DNA of 64,000 nucleotides from Orientallactaga sibirica (GCA_036365145.1 JAEOAD010001279.1:1-64000); one strand, 5' to 3'; counted from the stretch's first letter, positions 1 through 11,689 are shown. Numbers and translations are program-made. Notes: generated by a model not told the origin, from the sequence alone.

Positions 1-250
1 GCCTCTGTCCATGCCCGTCTGCACCAGCTGAGCGTTGGAACCATCACATCCACAGTCGACCACTATCAAATCTTTGTTATTATATCAAAACAGAGCAAAA
101 CTAGATGCCATCAAGGCAGAGACACACGTGACAGATACAGAGAGTCACAGGAGTGAGTTGGATGATAGGATAGAAACTTTCTACCGCATGGGATGAGGTT
201 TTAGGGGAAGGAAAAGCTTAGAACAGGTCAAAAAGTAAATAACGTCAAAT
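1..250. other. Unassigned flank
   Basis: I see no open frame, repeat family or RNA gene here. A truncated B1 SINE begins at its right edge. Confidence 0.4.
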
Positions 251-370
251 ACCAGCACTGAGGAGTCAGAGGTAGGAGGATCGCTGTGAGTTTGAGGCCA
301 GCCTGAGACTACACAGTGACTCCCAGGTCAGCCCAGGCTACAGCAAGACCCTACATTAAAAAAACAAAAA
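251..370 (+). repeat. B1-type SINE, 5'-truncated
   Basis: The copy starts inside the left arm (accagcactgaggag...) and keeps the B box-like part, the motif ccaggtcagcc and an A-rich tail. Full copies in this window run about 145 bp from gccgggcgtggtgg to gaccctacctcgaaaaa. B1 derives from 7SL RNA and is moved by LINE-1. This copy abuts the 5' end of the LINE-1. Confidence 0.8.
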
Positions 371-382
371 TAGAAATGAAGT

Positions 383-1241
383 GTGAGGAAGATGGCGTCC
401 ATCTAACTCCGCCTCACCTTACAGGGAAGTAAAAGCAAGATTTTTAAGCTTTTAAAAAGATTCCTGAAAGGGTTTGCTGGCCTTTGCATGCTGCCAGAGG
501 GAGGGTGGGTGAAAAATAAGGAATCCACTGATTCCCACTCTCTAGACAGGGAACATCGGGTTAGGTCCTCCTGGGCGGGTGTGACCCCAAACCGCCGGCC
601 TTTACCAGCTACAGCCTGGCGGACCCTGGCAGTCTGAGTAACTCCCGGGATGTCCGCACAACCTCCCTGAGGCGCAGCGGCCCCTCCCGGTCCAATTAAC
701 GGCTGGGACACCGGCATCACCCCTGAGACGCAGTGGCCCTCCCTGAGAAAAAATAAGGAATCCACTGATTCCCACACTCTAGGACAGGGAACACCGCGGG
801 TTAGTTCCTCCTGGGTGGGCGTGACTCAAACCGCCGGCCATTACCAGCCAGAGCCTGGCGGACCCTGGCAGTCCGAGTAACTCCCGGGACGCCCGCATCA
901 CCTCCCTGAGCAGCAGTGGCCCTCCTGGTCTGAGTGACCGCTGAACGCCCCGCATCAATCAGGTGCCATTATTCCCTCTCCCGGGGCAGATCAGGAATCC
1001 AGGGAAGTAAGCCATTGTCCCTGCCCTACCCTGCCTGAGCTCAACTAGGGTGGCTGTGGTCCCCTACCCCTCCCACCTCCAAAAAAGAACACAGGCCAGC
1101 AGGCCAGTGTCCCCACCCCAGCCGGCAGAACTCCAGGGACCACTGCCCAGACAATCACCACTGCACCCCACCCCACCCCACCCCACCCCAGGACAGTAGG
1201 CTTACATTACATTTCATACACAAGGCTTCTAAACCATTGCT
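383..1241 (+). promoter_or_regulatory. LINE-1 5'UTR with two tandem monomers
   Basis: Two head-to-tail units share taaggaatccactgattccc, then a tcctcctgggygggygtgac stretch and cctggcggaccctggcag. They start near 511 and 747, a period of about 236 bp; the second ends near 980. A GC-rich tether and a CACCC run (1158-1192) lead into ORF1. In mouse L1, monomers of this kind carry the promoter. That role is inferred here by analogy. Confidence 0.75.
1158..1192 (+). repeat. CCACC/CCCCA simple repeat
   Basis: A short pentameric run (repeats of ccccacc/accccacc) sits inside the LINE-1 5'UTR. Confidence 0.8.
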
Positions 1242-2440
1242 ATGGGCAGACTACAGAGAAAAAGGAATAGCATGAAAAACCAGATGCAAGTAAATCCAGT
1301 TACACTACCCAGTCCTGCAAAGGATGTCTCAAATCAAAGCAGAGAAGAGACAATAGAATCAGAACCCCAAAATGAAGAGACAAGCTATGCAACCCTGGCC
1401 AAGCAAATAGCACAACTCTCAGAAACTCAACAAAGAGCCAACAACTGTATGAATGGTATCCTTGCTAGATTAGACCTAATAGAAGGAACCAGGAAGGGCT
1501 CCAAAGACAATTAAATGATTTGAAGGAGAACGAACAAAAAAAGAGGCCCTCAATAACCAGCTGGCTAAGTTCAATGAAGACATAAAGAAATGCAAGGATG
1601 AACTTCAAGAAGCATTAAGAAAGTCGGAAAATGACACAAAAAGGGAACTAGACAGAGGGATGGAAACTATACATAAAAAACCATAGAAAATATGAACCAA
1701 ATTGAACAAGCCCAAAACTCTATAGAAGCTCTTAAGAACAGAGTAAATCAAGTGGAAGACAGAAACTCAGAACTGGAAGACAAAACAGAAGAAACAGTTC
1801 GTGAGTCCAAAAATTTTAACAAGTTCAAAAATTTCTGTGAACAGAACATGAGGGAAATGTGGGACACCCTTAAGCGTCCAAACATTAGGATTATGGGTAT
1901 TCCAGAGGGGGAAGAAACACTGACCAAAGGAATGGAAAGCTTATTCAACAAAATAATTGAAGAAAACTTTCCCACTCTCTCAAAAGAAAATCCCAAATTA
2001 CAAGAAGCTACCAGAACTCCAAACAGATTGGACCAAAGAAGAAATTCTCCAAGACACATTATCTTTAAGACTCTAAACATCAAGTACAAAGAGAAAATCC
2101 TAAAAGCAGCCAGGGAAAAACAGCACATTACATATAAAGGGAACCCCATTAGAATTACCTCAGACTTCTCAATGGAAACCCTAAAAGCTAGAAGGGCCTG
2201 GAATGGAACACTACAAAATGTAAGAACCCATGGCTTCCAGCCACAACTACTCTACCCAGCAAAAGTATCCTCATAATAGATGGTGAAAGAAAAACGTTCC
2301 ACGATAAAAATCATCTTTACAACTACATGAACACAAAGCCAAACCTACAGAAAATACTTCAGGAATTCTCCACACAGGAGAAACAAATAACCAACCTCAA
2401 GAGCCCCCAAGGAGCAGTCCACATTAACAAAAAAAAAAAA
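1242..2440 (+). pseudogene. LINE-1 ORF1 (ORF1p), broken
   Basis: ORF1p is the RNA-binding chaperone of the L1 ribonucleoprotein. The reading frame opens at 1242 (MGRLQRKRNSMKN) and stops at 1514 after 90 codons. A second open piece runs 1692-2276: it begins in the coiled coil (heptad-like NQIEQAQNSIEALKNRV), then the RRM and C-terminal region with IRIMGIPEGEE and RRAWNGTLQ. The C-terminus continues in another frame from 2327 (MNTKPNLQKILQEF). At least one stop and two frame changes separate the parts, so no full ORF1p can be made. Confidence 0.85.
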
Positions 2441-2479
2441 AAAAAAAAAAAAAACACAAAGACCACAACCCACCACAAT

Positions 2480-5400
2480 ATGGCAGGTATTAAATCAAAC
2501 CTCAAAATTATATCTCTGAATATTAATGGCCTTAATTCACCCATCAAAAGACATAAGCTAACAGGGTGGATCAGAAAACTGGACCCCTCAATTTGCTGTC
2601 TTCAAGAAACCCACCTCACCACTAAAGACAGACACCTTCTCAGGTAAAAGGGTGGAAAATGATATTCCAAGCAAACACAAATAAGAAAAAAAGCAGGCGT
2701 AGCTATACTTATATCGGATAAAATAGACTTCAAACCGGAAGTAACCAAAAAAGACAAAGAAGGCCACTTCTTACTTATTAAGGGAACAATCCAACAAGAG
2801 GATATCACAATCATCAATATTTATGCACCAAACACAGGTGCACCACAATTCATAAAGCAAAATCTACTTGGCAACAAAACAGAAATAAACACCAACACCA
2901 TCATAGTTGGGGACTTCAATACTCCTCTATCAACAATGGATAGATCGTCCAAACAGAAAATTAGTAGGGAAGTAAGAGAGCTCAACAACACCATATAGAG
3001 CAACTGGACTAACAGACATATACAGAACATTCCACCCAAAATCTACAGATTACACATTCTTCTCAGCAGCCCATGGGACCTTCTCTAAAATAGATCATGT
3101 ACTGGGCCACAAAGCATGCCTCCATATTTTCAAGAAAATTGATGTAATTTCCTGCATGATATCAGATCACAATGCGGTAATGCTAGAAATTAACAACAAA
3201 AAGTACACCAGGAATCCCTCTTCCTCCTGGAAATTGAACAACACACTTTTAAACAATAAATGGGTTGTGGATGAAATAAAGAATGAAATTGCAAAATTTC
3301 TAGAATTCAATGACAACGACAACACATCATACCAAAACTTATGGGACACAATGAAGGCAGTTCTTAGGGGGAAAATCGTAGCACTAAATGCCCTCATAAC
3401 AAAGACAGAGAGATCCCAAATCAATAACCTAACCATCCACCTAAAGGCATTGGAAAAGCTAGAAGAAGCCAACCCAAAAAGCTCCAGACGGAAAGAAATA
3501 ATTAAGATCAGAGCAGAAATTAATGAATTGGAAACTAAGAGGACAATTAAGAAAATTGATGAAACAAAGAGCTGGTTCTTTGAAAAACTTCACAAGATTG
3601 ATACACCCCTGGCCAATTTGATTAAGCGAAAAAGAAACACTTCAAATCAACAAAATTAGAAATGAAAAGGAGAGATCACAACAGACATGAGTGAAATAGG
3701 AAGAATTATTAGGACTTATTTCAAAAACCTCTACTCCATAAAACAGGAAAATATGGAGGAAATGGATGAATTCCTAGACACATACCACCTACCAAAGCTA
3801 AGCCCAGAGCAGATTAATTTCCTAAACAGACCCATCACACCCTTTGAGATAGAAGAGGTAATCAAACACCTCCCCAAAAAGAAGAGTCCAGGACCAGATG
3901 GATTCTCAGCGGAGTTCTACCAAACCTTCATGGAAGAACTGAAACCAATACTTCTCAAACTGTGCCACACAATAGGAGAACAGGGAGAGATCCCCAACTC
4001 CTTCTATGAAGCTAGTATCACCCTAATTCCAAAACCAGGCAGGACGCATACAAGAAAAGAAAATTATAGGCCCATTTCTCTGATGAACATAGACGCAAAG
4101 ATCCTGAACAAAATTCTTGCAAACCGAATTCAACAGTACATCAAAAGCATTATCCACCTCGATCAAGTAGGCTTCATCCCTGGAACACAGGGGTGGTTCA
4201 ACATACGGAAATCGGTCAATGTAATACACCACATAAACAAGCTGAAACACAAAAACCACATGATCATTTTGATAGATGCAGAAAAGGCCTTTGACAAAAT
4301 ACAACATCACTTCATGATCAAAACATTGGAGAGAATAGGCATGGACGGCCTATATCTCAACATAATAAAGGCGATATATAAAGCACCTAAAGCCCAAGTA
4401 ATTCTTAATGGGGAGAGACTGAAGGAATTCCCATTGAGGTCAGGAACAAGGCAGGGGTGTCCACTCTCACCTCTGCTCTTCAACATAGTGCTAGAAGTAT
4501 TAACTCAAGCAATAAGACAGGAGAAAGAAATCAAAGGGATACAAATTGGAAATGAAGAAGTTAAGTTAGCCCTATTTGCAGATGACATGATTCTATACAT
4601 TAGTGATCCGAGAACTTCCATCTCAAAACTCTTAAAGGTGATTAGCGCCTTCAGCAAAGTAGCAGGATACAAAATCAATGCACAGAAATCAGTAGCCTTT
4701 CTGTATGCAAAGGACAAAGAGACAGAAAAAGAAATAACTAACATCGTCCCATTTTCAATTGTGACAAAGAAAATAAAATACCTTGGAATAACATTAACTA
4801 AGGAAGTGAAAGACCTATACAATGAAAACATAAAAACTCTCAAAAAGAAATTGAGGAAGTCCTACAAAAATGGAAAGACCTCCCATGTTCCTGGATTGGT
4901 AGAATTAACATTGTGAAAATGGCAATTTTACCAAAAGCACTTTATAGATTCAATGCAATGCCAATAAAAATCCCAACTTCCTTTTTCAATGAGAGATAAA
5001 AAACTATCTCAAAATTCATATGGAAAGGCAGAAGGGCCTCGGATATCCAAGCTCATCCTCAGCAAAAGAAGCACCTCTGGAGGCATCACCATACCTGATC
5101 TAAAGTTATACTACAAAGCCATTGTAATAAAAACAATCTGGTACTGGCACAAAAACAGGAATATAGACCAATGGAACAGAATTGAAGACCCAGATTTTGG
5201 GTCAAGAAACTACAGCTACTTGATATTTGACAAAGGCCCTAGCAATGTAGAATGGAAAAAGGACAGCATCTTCAACAAATGGTGCTGGACAAACTGGACA
5301 TCCATATGTAGGAAAATGAAACTCGACCCACACATCTCTCCATGCACAAAAATTCAGTCCAAATGGATCAAAGACCTTAATATAAAACCAGAAACTATGC

Positions 5401-6302
5401 TGCTAGTGGAAGAAAAAATAGGAGGAACCTTCCACGATATAGGAGTGGGAAAAGATTTCCTGAACAAAACCCCAACAGCTCAGGAAATCAAACAATCACT
5501 CAACCATTGGGATCACATGAAGCTGAAAAGCCTTTTCACTGACAAAAATACTATAACCAAAGCCAACAGATTACCTACAGAATGGGAGAAAATTTTCACC
5601 AGCTATACAACTGACAGAGGCCTGATTTCTAGAATCTACAAAGAACTCCAAAACCTAAAAAACAAATCATCAAACAATCCACTCACAAAGTGGGGCAGAG
5701 AACTGCACAGGGAGTTCTCAGAGGAAGAAATAGAAATAGCAAATGCACATTTAAGAAAATGTTCAACATCCCTAATCATCAGGGAAATGCAAATTAAAAC
5801 AACTATGAGATTCCACCTTACCCCAGTAAGGATGGCTAGCATTAAAAAAAATAATGAAAATAAATGCTGGCGAGGATGTGGAGAAATAGGAACAACCTTT
5901 CACTGCTGGTGGGAATGTAAAATGGTTCAACCACTATGGACAGCTATATGGAGACTCCTGAAAAGGATGACCATAGACCTACCAATGGACCCAGTTATTC
6001 CCTTATTGGGCATATACCCTAAAGGCCCCAAGCCTCAGATCAGAGACATTTGCTCAACCATGTTTATAGCTGCTCAATTCATAATAGCAAAGAGCTGGAA
6101 TCAACCCAGGTGTCCATCACTAGATGAATGGATAACAAAGATGTGGTATATCTATACTATGGAATTCTACGTAACAGTAAGGAAAGATGAAATAAGGAAA
6201 TTTGAAAAAAAATGGTCAAACATGGAACAGATCATCCTCAGTGAGCTCACCCAAGCACAAAAAGATAATCGTCGCATGGTCTCGTTTATCTGTCACTCCT
6301 AA
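2480..6302 (+). pseudogene. LINE-1 ORF2 (endonuclease-reverse transcriptase), broken
   Basis: ORF2p nicks target DNA and copies L1 RNA. The frame opens near 2480 with MAGIKSNLKIISLNINGLNSP, the start of the apurinic-like endonuclease, with the QETHLT motif, but stops at 2647. The endonuclease then continues in broken frames, with SDHNAV near 3162. The long RT piece (3687-4916) keeps [11 protein letters not shown], the [13 protein letters not shown] block and the catalytic FADD (4574-4585). A further piece (4989-6302) holds the C-terminal segment and a cysteine-rich motif (CWRGCG...HCWWEC). Several frameshifts, at about 2650, 3660 and 4916, make it non-functional. Confidence 0.9.
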
Positions 6303-6358
6303 CCTGAAACCATGTGGCAGGTGGCCAAACCAAATAAACACTCTGAAGCCCAGACAAA

Positions 6359-6422
6359 AGGGAGGGTGGGAGGGAGGGAGGTTAAGGGTGGGAGGAACGA
6401 GAGAGGTGGGAGGGAGAACAAG
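6359..6422 (+). repeat. G-rich tract in LINE-1 3'UTR
   Basis: Runs such as gggagggtgggagggaggga and gggtggga give more than four G3 runs with short loops, the pattern for a G-quadruplex. A polypurine G-rich tract is a known feature of mammalian L1 3'UTRs. Confidence 0.75.
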
Positions 6423-6578
6423 GGGGATACAAATTGGAACCAAAAGGAAAAGACACTATAAAACCCTTTATTCCGAACAACAGGTTAAAACATTGATCCT
6501 TCAGCAGGCCCCAGAGGGAACACCGAACCACAGGAACCTGGAGAGAGCATCATGAAGGCCAACCTTAATCTTGTCCTG

Positions 6579-6582
<4 letters not shown>

Positions 6583-6613
<31 letters not shown>
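6583..6613 (+). repeat. (TC)n microsatellite
   Basis: An uninterrupted run of ct dinucleotides inside the LINE-1 3'UTR. Confidence 0.9.
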
Positions 6614-6615
<2 letters not shown>

Positions 6616-7996
6616 CTCTCTCCTCCCCTCTCTATACTCACTTTCTCCTCTATATTATCTTTTTCTTCCCTCATCTTCCTAGGTGCAGACTTATAACTCC
6701 CAGTGCCAGCATGGGGTGAACTTCCACAATGAGCTGTTGATCTGAAACACCTACAAGGTTTCCCAAAATAGACAGACTTCTGTCAGAGTTCTTGGTGACC
6801 CACCAAAGGTTAATGGCAAGACCCTACTGTTGAAGACAGCTTACGTATGTGAGACCAAACACGAAGAGATATGTTCAGAATCTGGAAGAGGGTCAGTCCC
6901 CAGACAGTTAGCTAGTCTAGTACCAGAGGGCGCTATACAAGCAACTGGGGAAAATGACCGACATCTGTCCAAACAACTGGCAGTCTAAGATACCCAGCTG
7001 GAAACAACTTGACGTAATGCTCATACAAGTGCAGTAGTGGCAATCAGCCATGGTGGGTAACCAACTGCTCTTGATTTGGCTAATAGATCCACTCAGTGGA
7101 ATGGAACTCATTGCTGGAACTGGGAAATAAGTCAAAACCAGGTACAAAAAAATGAGCTCAGTCTCCAAGATCAAGATACCACCAAATGTGGGCTAGAAGA
7201 GAGCCAACGCATATAAATTTCCCTCCAAAACATAGATGGTCATCCCTTCTACCTAGTACTAACTTTTCTCTCCGATGGAGAATTGCTTATCTTTTTTCAG
7301 GTGGACATCGAACCTGAAGGGAGGATCAGCTAACCATACCTCACCAGGGCCCCAGCTGAAACCATAGAACAACGCAGGGGAAGGGCAAGAGTTCAGTATT
7401 CATGGCGATCATGACATCAGCAAAAGGCCGAAGGAGATAAACACAGAGAACATCCAACTCCAACTAAGCCAGAGATCCAGAGACACAGAGGCTCCCGAAA
7501 CCGCATCACTGAAGCAGAACTAAAATGACCCCAATGTGGCTCAGGGAAACTTGTGGAAGAAGGGGGTGGAAAGATTGTTAGAGCCATAGCATTATGCACA
7601 GAGACTGGGGCCAACCCCAGAACTCTTAACCAACCTCACAATGCTTGACCCACATTCCCATTGACAAGGGTCCCTTTGAAAGTGGGAGGACAGGGAGGAG
7701 GACAATGGATCCTTTACTATGAATGTAAAATCAAAATAATATAAATAAAAAAATATATATATTTAAAAAAACAAAAAAACACAAAAATAATAATAATAAT
7801 AAAATTAAGAGGCTCAGTTTACAATTTCATTGCCCCATTAAATTAGTGGATAAAACTCGTTTACATATTTAAAAACCTGTTTTTCTCAGTGACTTACGAA
7901 AACATCTGATTCATTGTGTGGTTGAGCAGAATTACAGTGGATTTGTAAGTACACACAGGACTTAGAACAACTAGACATGAAATATAGGTTAATTAA

Positions 7997-8143
7997 GCCT
8001 GGCATGGTGATGCAGCCTTTAGTCCCAGCACTCGGGAAGCAGAGGTAGGAGGAGCACCGTGAGTTGGAGACCAGCCTGTAACTACATAGTGAATTCCAGG
8101 TCAGCCTGGGCCAGAGTGAGACCCTAGCTTGAAAAACAAAAAT
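7997..8143 (+). repeat. B1-type SINE
   Basis: Full-length copy from gcctggcatggtg to an A-rich tail. A DIP-type SINE on the other strand follows immediately. Confidence 0.9.
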
Positions 8144-8146
8144 TGG

Positions 8147-8277
8147 AGGCTGGAGGGAACTCTAGACACATGTACCAGCTTGTGCATCTGGCTCTACATG
8201 GGTGCTGGGGAACTGAACCTGGGTCCTTAGGCTTTGCAGGTAAGAGTGCTAACTGCTAAGCCATCTCTGCAGCCCCC
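8147..8277 (-). repeat. DIP-type SINE, truncated
   Basis: Read on the minus strand it begins with a tRNA-like head (agagatggcttagcagttagc) and keeps agccagatgcacaagctgg. Full copies here run about 200 bp: head, ggacccaggttcgattcccc (B box), gccagatgcacaaggtggc, ctggagttcgtttgcagtgg, then a pyrimidine run and an aaataaataaa tail. I match this to the DIP SINE of jerboas from memory. Confidence 0.8.
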
Positions 8278-8299
8278 TTCTCTTTTTGTTGTTTCTTTT

Positions 8300-8455
8300 C
8301 TTTTTTTTTTTTTTTTTTTTGAGGTTGGGTCTCACTCTAGCCCAGGCTGACCTGGAATTCACTATGTAGTCCCAGGCTGGCCTAGGCTCACAGCAATCCT
8401 CCTACCTCTGTCTCCTGAGTACTGGGATTAAAGATGTGCACCACCAGGCCTACCT
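8300..8455 (-). repeat. B1-type SINE
   Basis: Complement copy; its poly(A) appears as the T tract at 8301-8320. Confidence 0.9.
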
Positions 8456-8739
8456 TTAATCCTGTCTTTCAGTCTTTTCTTTGTGACCATCAGATTTGGT
8501 CTGAGGTAAAATTAAGAACCAGTGCAGGAGCTCTGGGATGAAGGAAGTTTGATGACGCAGTGTAAGCTGTGTCACACACCTCTCAGGTCCAAAGGTGTCT
8601 GCTGACGTTGGCCACCATAGTCATTGATGTCACTTCAGGCAACAAATGAGATTTCCCCATTTTTCCACTGAGGTAAAGTAAGTGCAAGGATTTCACAGAG
8701 CATTGCCAAGAGTGCTGTAAGGGTCAAGAATATTTTCCA

Positions 8740-8854
8740 CTGGGCATGATGGTGCTTTTAATCCCAGCACTTGGAAGGCAGAGGTAGGAAGATCACTGTG
8801 AATTCGAGACCAGCCTGAGATTCCACAGTGTATTCCAGGTCAGAAAAAAAAATA
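8740..8854 (+). repeat. B1-type SINE, 3'-shortened
   Basis: Runs from tgggcatgatggtgc to ccaggtcag, then directly into A-rich sequence. The last third of the usual copy is missing. Confidence 0.85.
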
Positions 8855-8895
8855 AAGAATATTTTCCACTGGGATCTTTCTTTTGTAGCTCTCAG

Positions 8896-9057
8896 GAGAT
8901 TGGCACATCACGGCCATCATCTCCAGCAACATGGACAAGATCAGACAAGGTGGCACTTTGAGGGTCTACGACTGTCACCTGCAATGTTTCCTTGTCTATG
9001 AGGCATCACTTTTATATGTGGCAAGAACAGTGTCCCTGAATAAAGCCTATGCCACTG
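8896..9057 (+). pseudogene. Odorant-binding-protein-like lipocalin exon (decayed)
   Basis: After a pyrimidine-rich acceptor ending ctctcag (8889-8895), one frame reads GDWHITAIISSNMDKIRQGG, then TLRVYDCHLQC. This is the lipocalin signature GxW with the strand A/B pattern of rodent odorant-binding proteins and aphrodisin (G-D/K-W...A..N.(D/E)KI..GG.LR.Y...C). The codon split at the acceptor (1+2) and the position just before GxW fit a lipocalin exon 2. After the second Cys (8985-8987) the match shifts frame: MRHHFYMWQEQC is read in another frame from about 8998, followed by a stop. No donor or other lipocalin exon was found on this strand. I judge it a pseudogene fragment; an exon with an assembly indel is the alternative. 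Confidence 0.6.
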
Positions 9058-9750
9058 ACGTGTGACCTGTGGTCTGCTCTCAGATTCACAGTGACACATC
9101 CTGGTTATGTTGATGAAGTGTAATTGCAGATGTTGAATTATGAAATCATATTTCTTGCTGTGAGATTCTAGGAAGTTTCTGTAGATGGGCTGGAGGTGGA
9201 ACAGCCCTGGTAAAACTCTGTCATCCATCCTGGACACACAAGACAGCAAGGAAAGCACCTTGCAGAGTATCAGCCAATGGTGACCATCACCCCCATTTTG
9301 TGCACACCCATTAAGTGATTACAAGTAGGCACTGCCACCATGTTCTTTGGAGTTAGTTTGAAGAATCACTTCCGTGTGACGGGTTATGTCCAGAAATCTA
9401 CTCACACTCTGATGTTTTGATGACCATATTCCTTCAATTAATTCCTACCTCCCACTGTCACTAAAAGCATGGAAAATATTCTTTTCAGGCATGGCTGGAA
9501 GAATTATATGTACAGTGAACAAGTAGTGTGTGTGTACACGGGTGTCTATAAATATGTCCGTGGAATCACTGGAACACATCAGGGTAAGAGAAATCAGTAA
9601 AAAAAAATTACTAGATGAATAATAAATGATGTTCACACCCTTGACAAAGGTCAGGAAGAAGGTTTCCTATGAGGGAGATGCTCGAGTCTTCTAGCTAAAC
9701 CATCTGTCCTAATAGCTTTTGTACATAGTGAGCACAACACCTTTAATACA
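9058..9750. other. Unassigned, between lipocalin fragment and SINE
   Basis: Searched by eye on both strands for further lipocalin exons and found none. A CA/GT-rich stretch lies around 9525-9545. Nothing else is supported. Confidence 0.3.
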
Positions 9751-9756
9751 TGTATT

Positions 9757-9926
9757 AGCCGGGCATCATAGTGGTGCACGCCTTTAATCCCTTCACTCAG
9801 GAGACAGAAGTAGGAGGATCAACATGAGTTCAAGGCCAGCCTGAGACTACATAGTGAATTCCAGGTCAGCCTGGGCTAGAGGGCAATGGTATCTCAAAAA
9901 AACACACAAAAAAAAAAAAAAAAAAA
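9757..9926 (+). repeat. B1-type SINE
   Basis: Full copy from gccgggcatcatagtgg to a long A tail (9896-9926). Confidence 0.9.
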
Positions 9927-10154
9927 CTGGGTGTGGTGTCCCATGACTGAGATCTGGGAGCGTGGAGATGGGACAATCCTGGGGGCTGGTTCAGTGCCTC
10001 GCTGCTCCTGTGTGTCTCCATGCAAGACACCTCCCTTCCCTGCATGGTGTGGAGGGAGAGGCAGAGAGGTGACCGTGGGGAGATGCAGGATTGACGTGGC
10101 CAATCCCACCTTGTTCACTCTCCCTCTTCCTCAAAACAAGAACATTTGCTGACA

Positions 10155-10362
10155 GAGCTAGAAGGATTGCTCAGTGGTTAAGGCACTTGACTGCAAAGCC
10201 TAAGGACCCATGTTTGATTCCCCAGCACCCATGTAAGCCAGATGCACAAGGTGGTGCATGTTTCTGGAGTTTGTAGTGGCTGGAAGCCCTGGTACACCTA
10301 CTCTCTCTCTTTCTCTGTCTCTTTCTCTTCTTGCAAATAAATAAATATTATATTTTAAAAGT
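10155..10362 (+). repeat. DIP-type SINE
   Basis: Has gattgctcagtggttaagg at the head, tgtttgattccccagcaccc and an aataaataaat tail. Confidence 0.9.
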
Positions 10363-10564
10363 TCAAGATTTCTGCTGCTATTTTAATTACTGTTACCTAC
10401 AGGATTTAGGTTAACCAGACCCTAGTTCTTAAAAAAAAAAAAAAAAACCCACTAAATAACTTTTTAATATTCAAATTGTTCATTGTATAAAAATGTAAAG
10501 ATCTTTGTGAAGTAAGAGAAAGCAAACATTAGAAACACTTCTGTAATTCAAAATATTAACATTA

Positions 10565-10716
10565 TTATTTGTTTTTTTTGAGGTCGGGTCTCACTCTAGC
10601 TCAGGCTGACCTGGAATTCACTATGTAGTCTCAGGGTGGCCTTGAACTCACAGCGATCCTCCAACCTCTGCTTCCTGAGTGCTGGGATTACAGGTGTGCA
10701 CCACCACACCCAACTT
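10565..10716 (-). repeat. B1-type SINE
   Basis: Complement copy starting ttttttttgaggtcgggtct and ending caccaccacaccca. Confidence 0.9.
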
Positions 10717-10805
10717 AAATTTTTATTTTGAAGCTAAGTGTGATGGCTCATGCCTATATCCCACCACACAGATATCTGAGATTGGAGGATTGTCAAGATC
10801 TGGCA

Positions 10806-10955
10806 GAAGGAGCTGAAGAGATGGCTTAGCACGTATGATGCTTGCCTTTGAAGCCAATAGGCATGCCTATTCTCTCTCCCTCTCCCTATCTATCTGTCTG
10901 TCTGTCTGTCTCTCTCTCTCTGTGTCTCTCTGTCAAATAAAATATTTAAAAAATT
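10806..10955 (+). repeat. DIP-type SINE, internally deleted
   Basis: The head (agctgaagagatggcttagc) jumps from tgaagccaatagg to gcatgcctattctctctccc; the middle part is missing. The tail holds tctgtctgtctg and aaataaaata. Confidence 0.75.
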
Positions 10956-10965
10956 TTTGAAGATG

Positions 10966-11160
10966 TGGCAGTATGAACTACAAAACCTAATGGTCTATGT
11001 TTGATTCCCTAGAACCCATGTAAAGCCAGATACACAAGGTGGCACATGCCTCTGGAGTTTCGTTTGCAGTCGCTGGAGGCCCTGGCATGCCCATTCTCTC
11101 CATTGTTCTCTCTTTCTGTTCCCCCTCTCTTCTCTCTGTGCTTGCAAATTAATAAATAAA
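10966..11160 (+). repeat. DIP-type SINE, 5'-truncated
   Basis: Begins near ctacaaaacctaatggtc, keeps the B-box region and ctggagtttcgtttgcagtc, and ends in aattaataaataaaa. Confidence 0.8.
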
Positions 11161-11165
11161 AATAT

Positions 11166-11518
11166 GGGACATCTCTGTCACACCTTCCAAGGCTCAGGGT
11201 CCATTGCAGAAGAGATAGCGGAAAGAACGTAAGAGGCAAAGGAAGGATAGGACTGCATCCAATGCACTCTTCCAGACACAAAATGGCCTGGATATCCATG
11301 ACCTCACAGTGCCTGCCACTGCCTCCACAAGACCCTCATGACAGGAGGAAAAGTTGATGACAGCAAAACAAAAGAGAGACTGATTAAGGAGAGAGGAAGC
11401 GGATATGATGGAGAGTGGATTTGTGAAGGAGGAAGTGGGGGAAGGAAGGGAATTATGGTTTATTGTCTATAATTATGGAAATTGTCAATAAAAAAAGTTA
11501 AAAATAAAAAAATTTTAA
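11166..11518 (+). repeat. LINE-1 3' end fragment
   Basis: Contains caaaggaaggataggactgc, then ggtttattgtctataattat and a gttgtcaataaaaaaag tail, a form seen at the 3' ends of rodent L1s. The piece is 5'-truncated. Confidence 0.65.
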
Positions 11519-11520
11519 AA

Positions 11521-11668
11521 AGCTGGACATGGTGGCACACACCTTTAAACCAACACTCAGAAGGCTGAGTAAGGAGGACTATAATGAGTTTGAGGCAGCC
11601 TGAGGCTTATTAGTGAATTCCAGGTCAGCCTGGGCTACAGCAAGACCATACCTTGAAAAAATTTTTCT
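11521..11668 (+). repeat. B1-type SINE
   Basis: First of three head-to-tail B1 copies between 11.5 and 12.05 kb. Confidence 0.9.
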
Positions 11669-11689
11669 TTAATTAAAAATAAAAAGAGC

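Larger units (their letters stand above)
6303..7740 (+). other. LINE-1 3'UTR
   Basis: No coding frame is evident. It contains a G-rich tract (6359-6422), a TC run (6583-6613) and the tggaagaagggggtggaaag motif (7553-7572). Shorter relatives of that motif occur at 11.2 kb and 59.7 kb in this window, which marks it as a repeated LINE 3' end. Confidence 0.75.
380..7805 (+). mobile_element. Near full-length LINE-1, inactivated
   Basis: The element has a 5'UTR with tandem monomers (to about 1241), ORF1 remnants (1242-2440), ORF2 remnants (2480-6302), a long 3'UTR (6303-7740) and an A-rich tail (7740-7805). Both ORFs are broken by stops or frameshifts, so it cannot be autonomous now. The start is set by an aagatggcg motif at 390-398, which resembles the YY1 site found near L1 transcription starts. 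I could not find a convincing target-site duplication. Confidence 0.9.

Noticed and set aside
403..777. 124-codon minus-strand open frame
   Set aside because: It lies in the LINE-1 5'UTR monomers, and its repeated WESVDSLFF simply reflects the tandem repeat.
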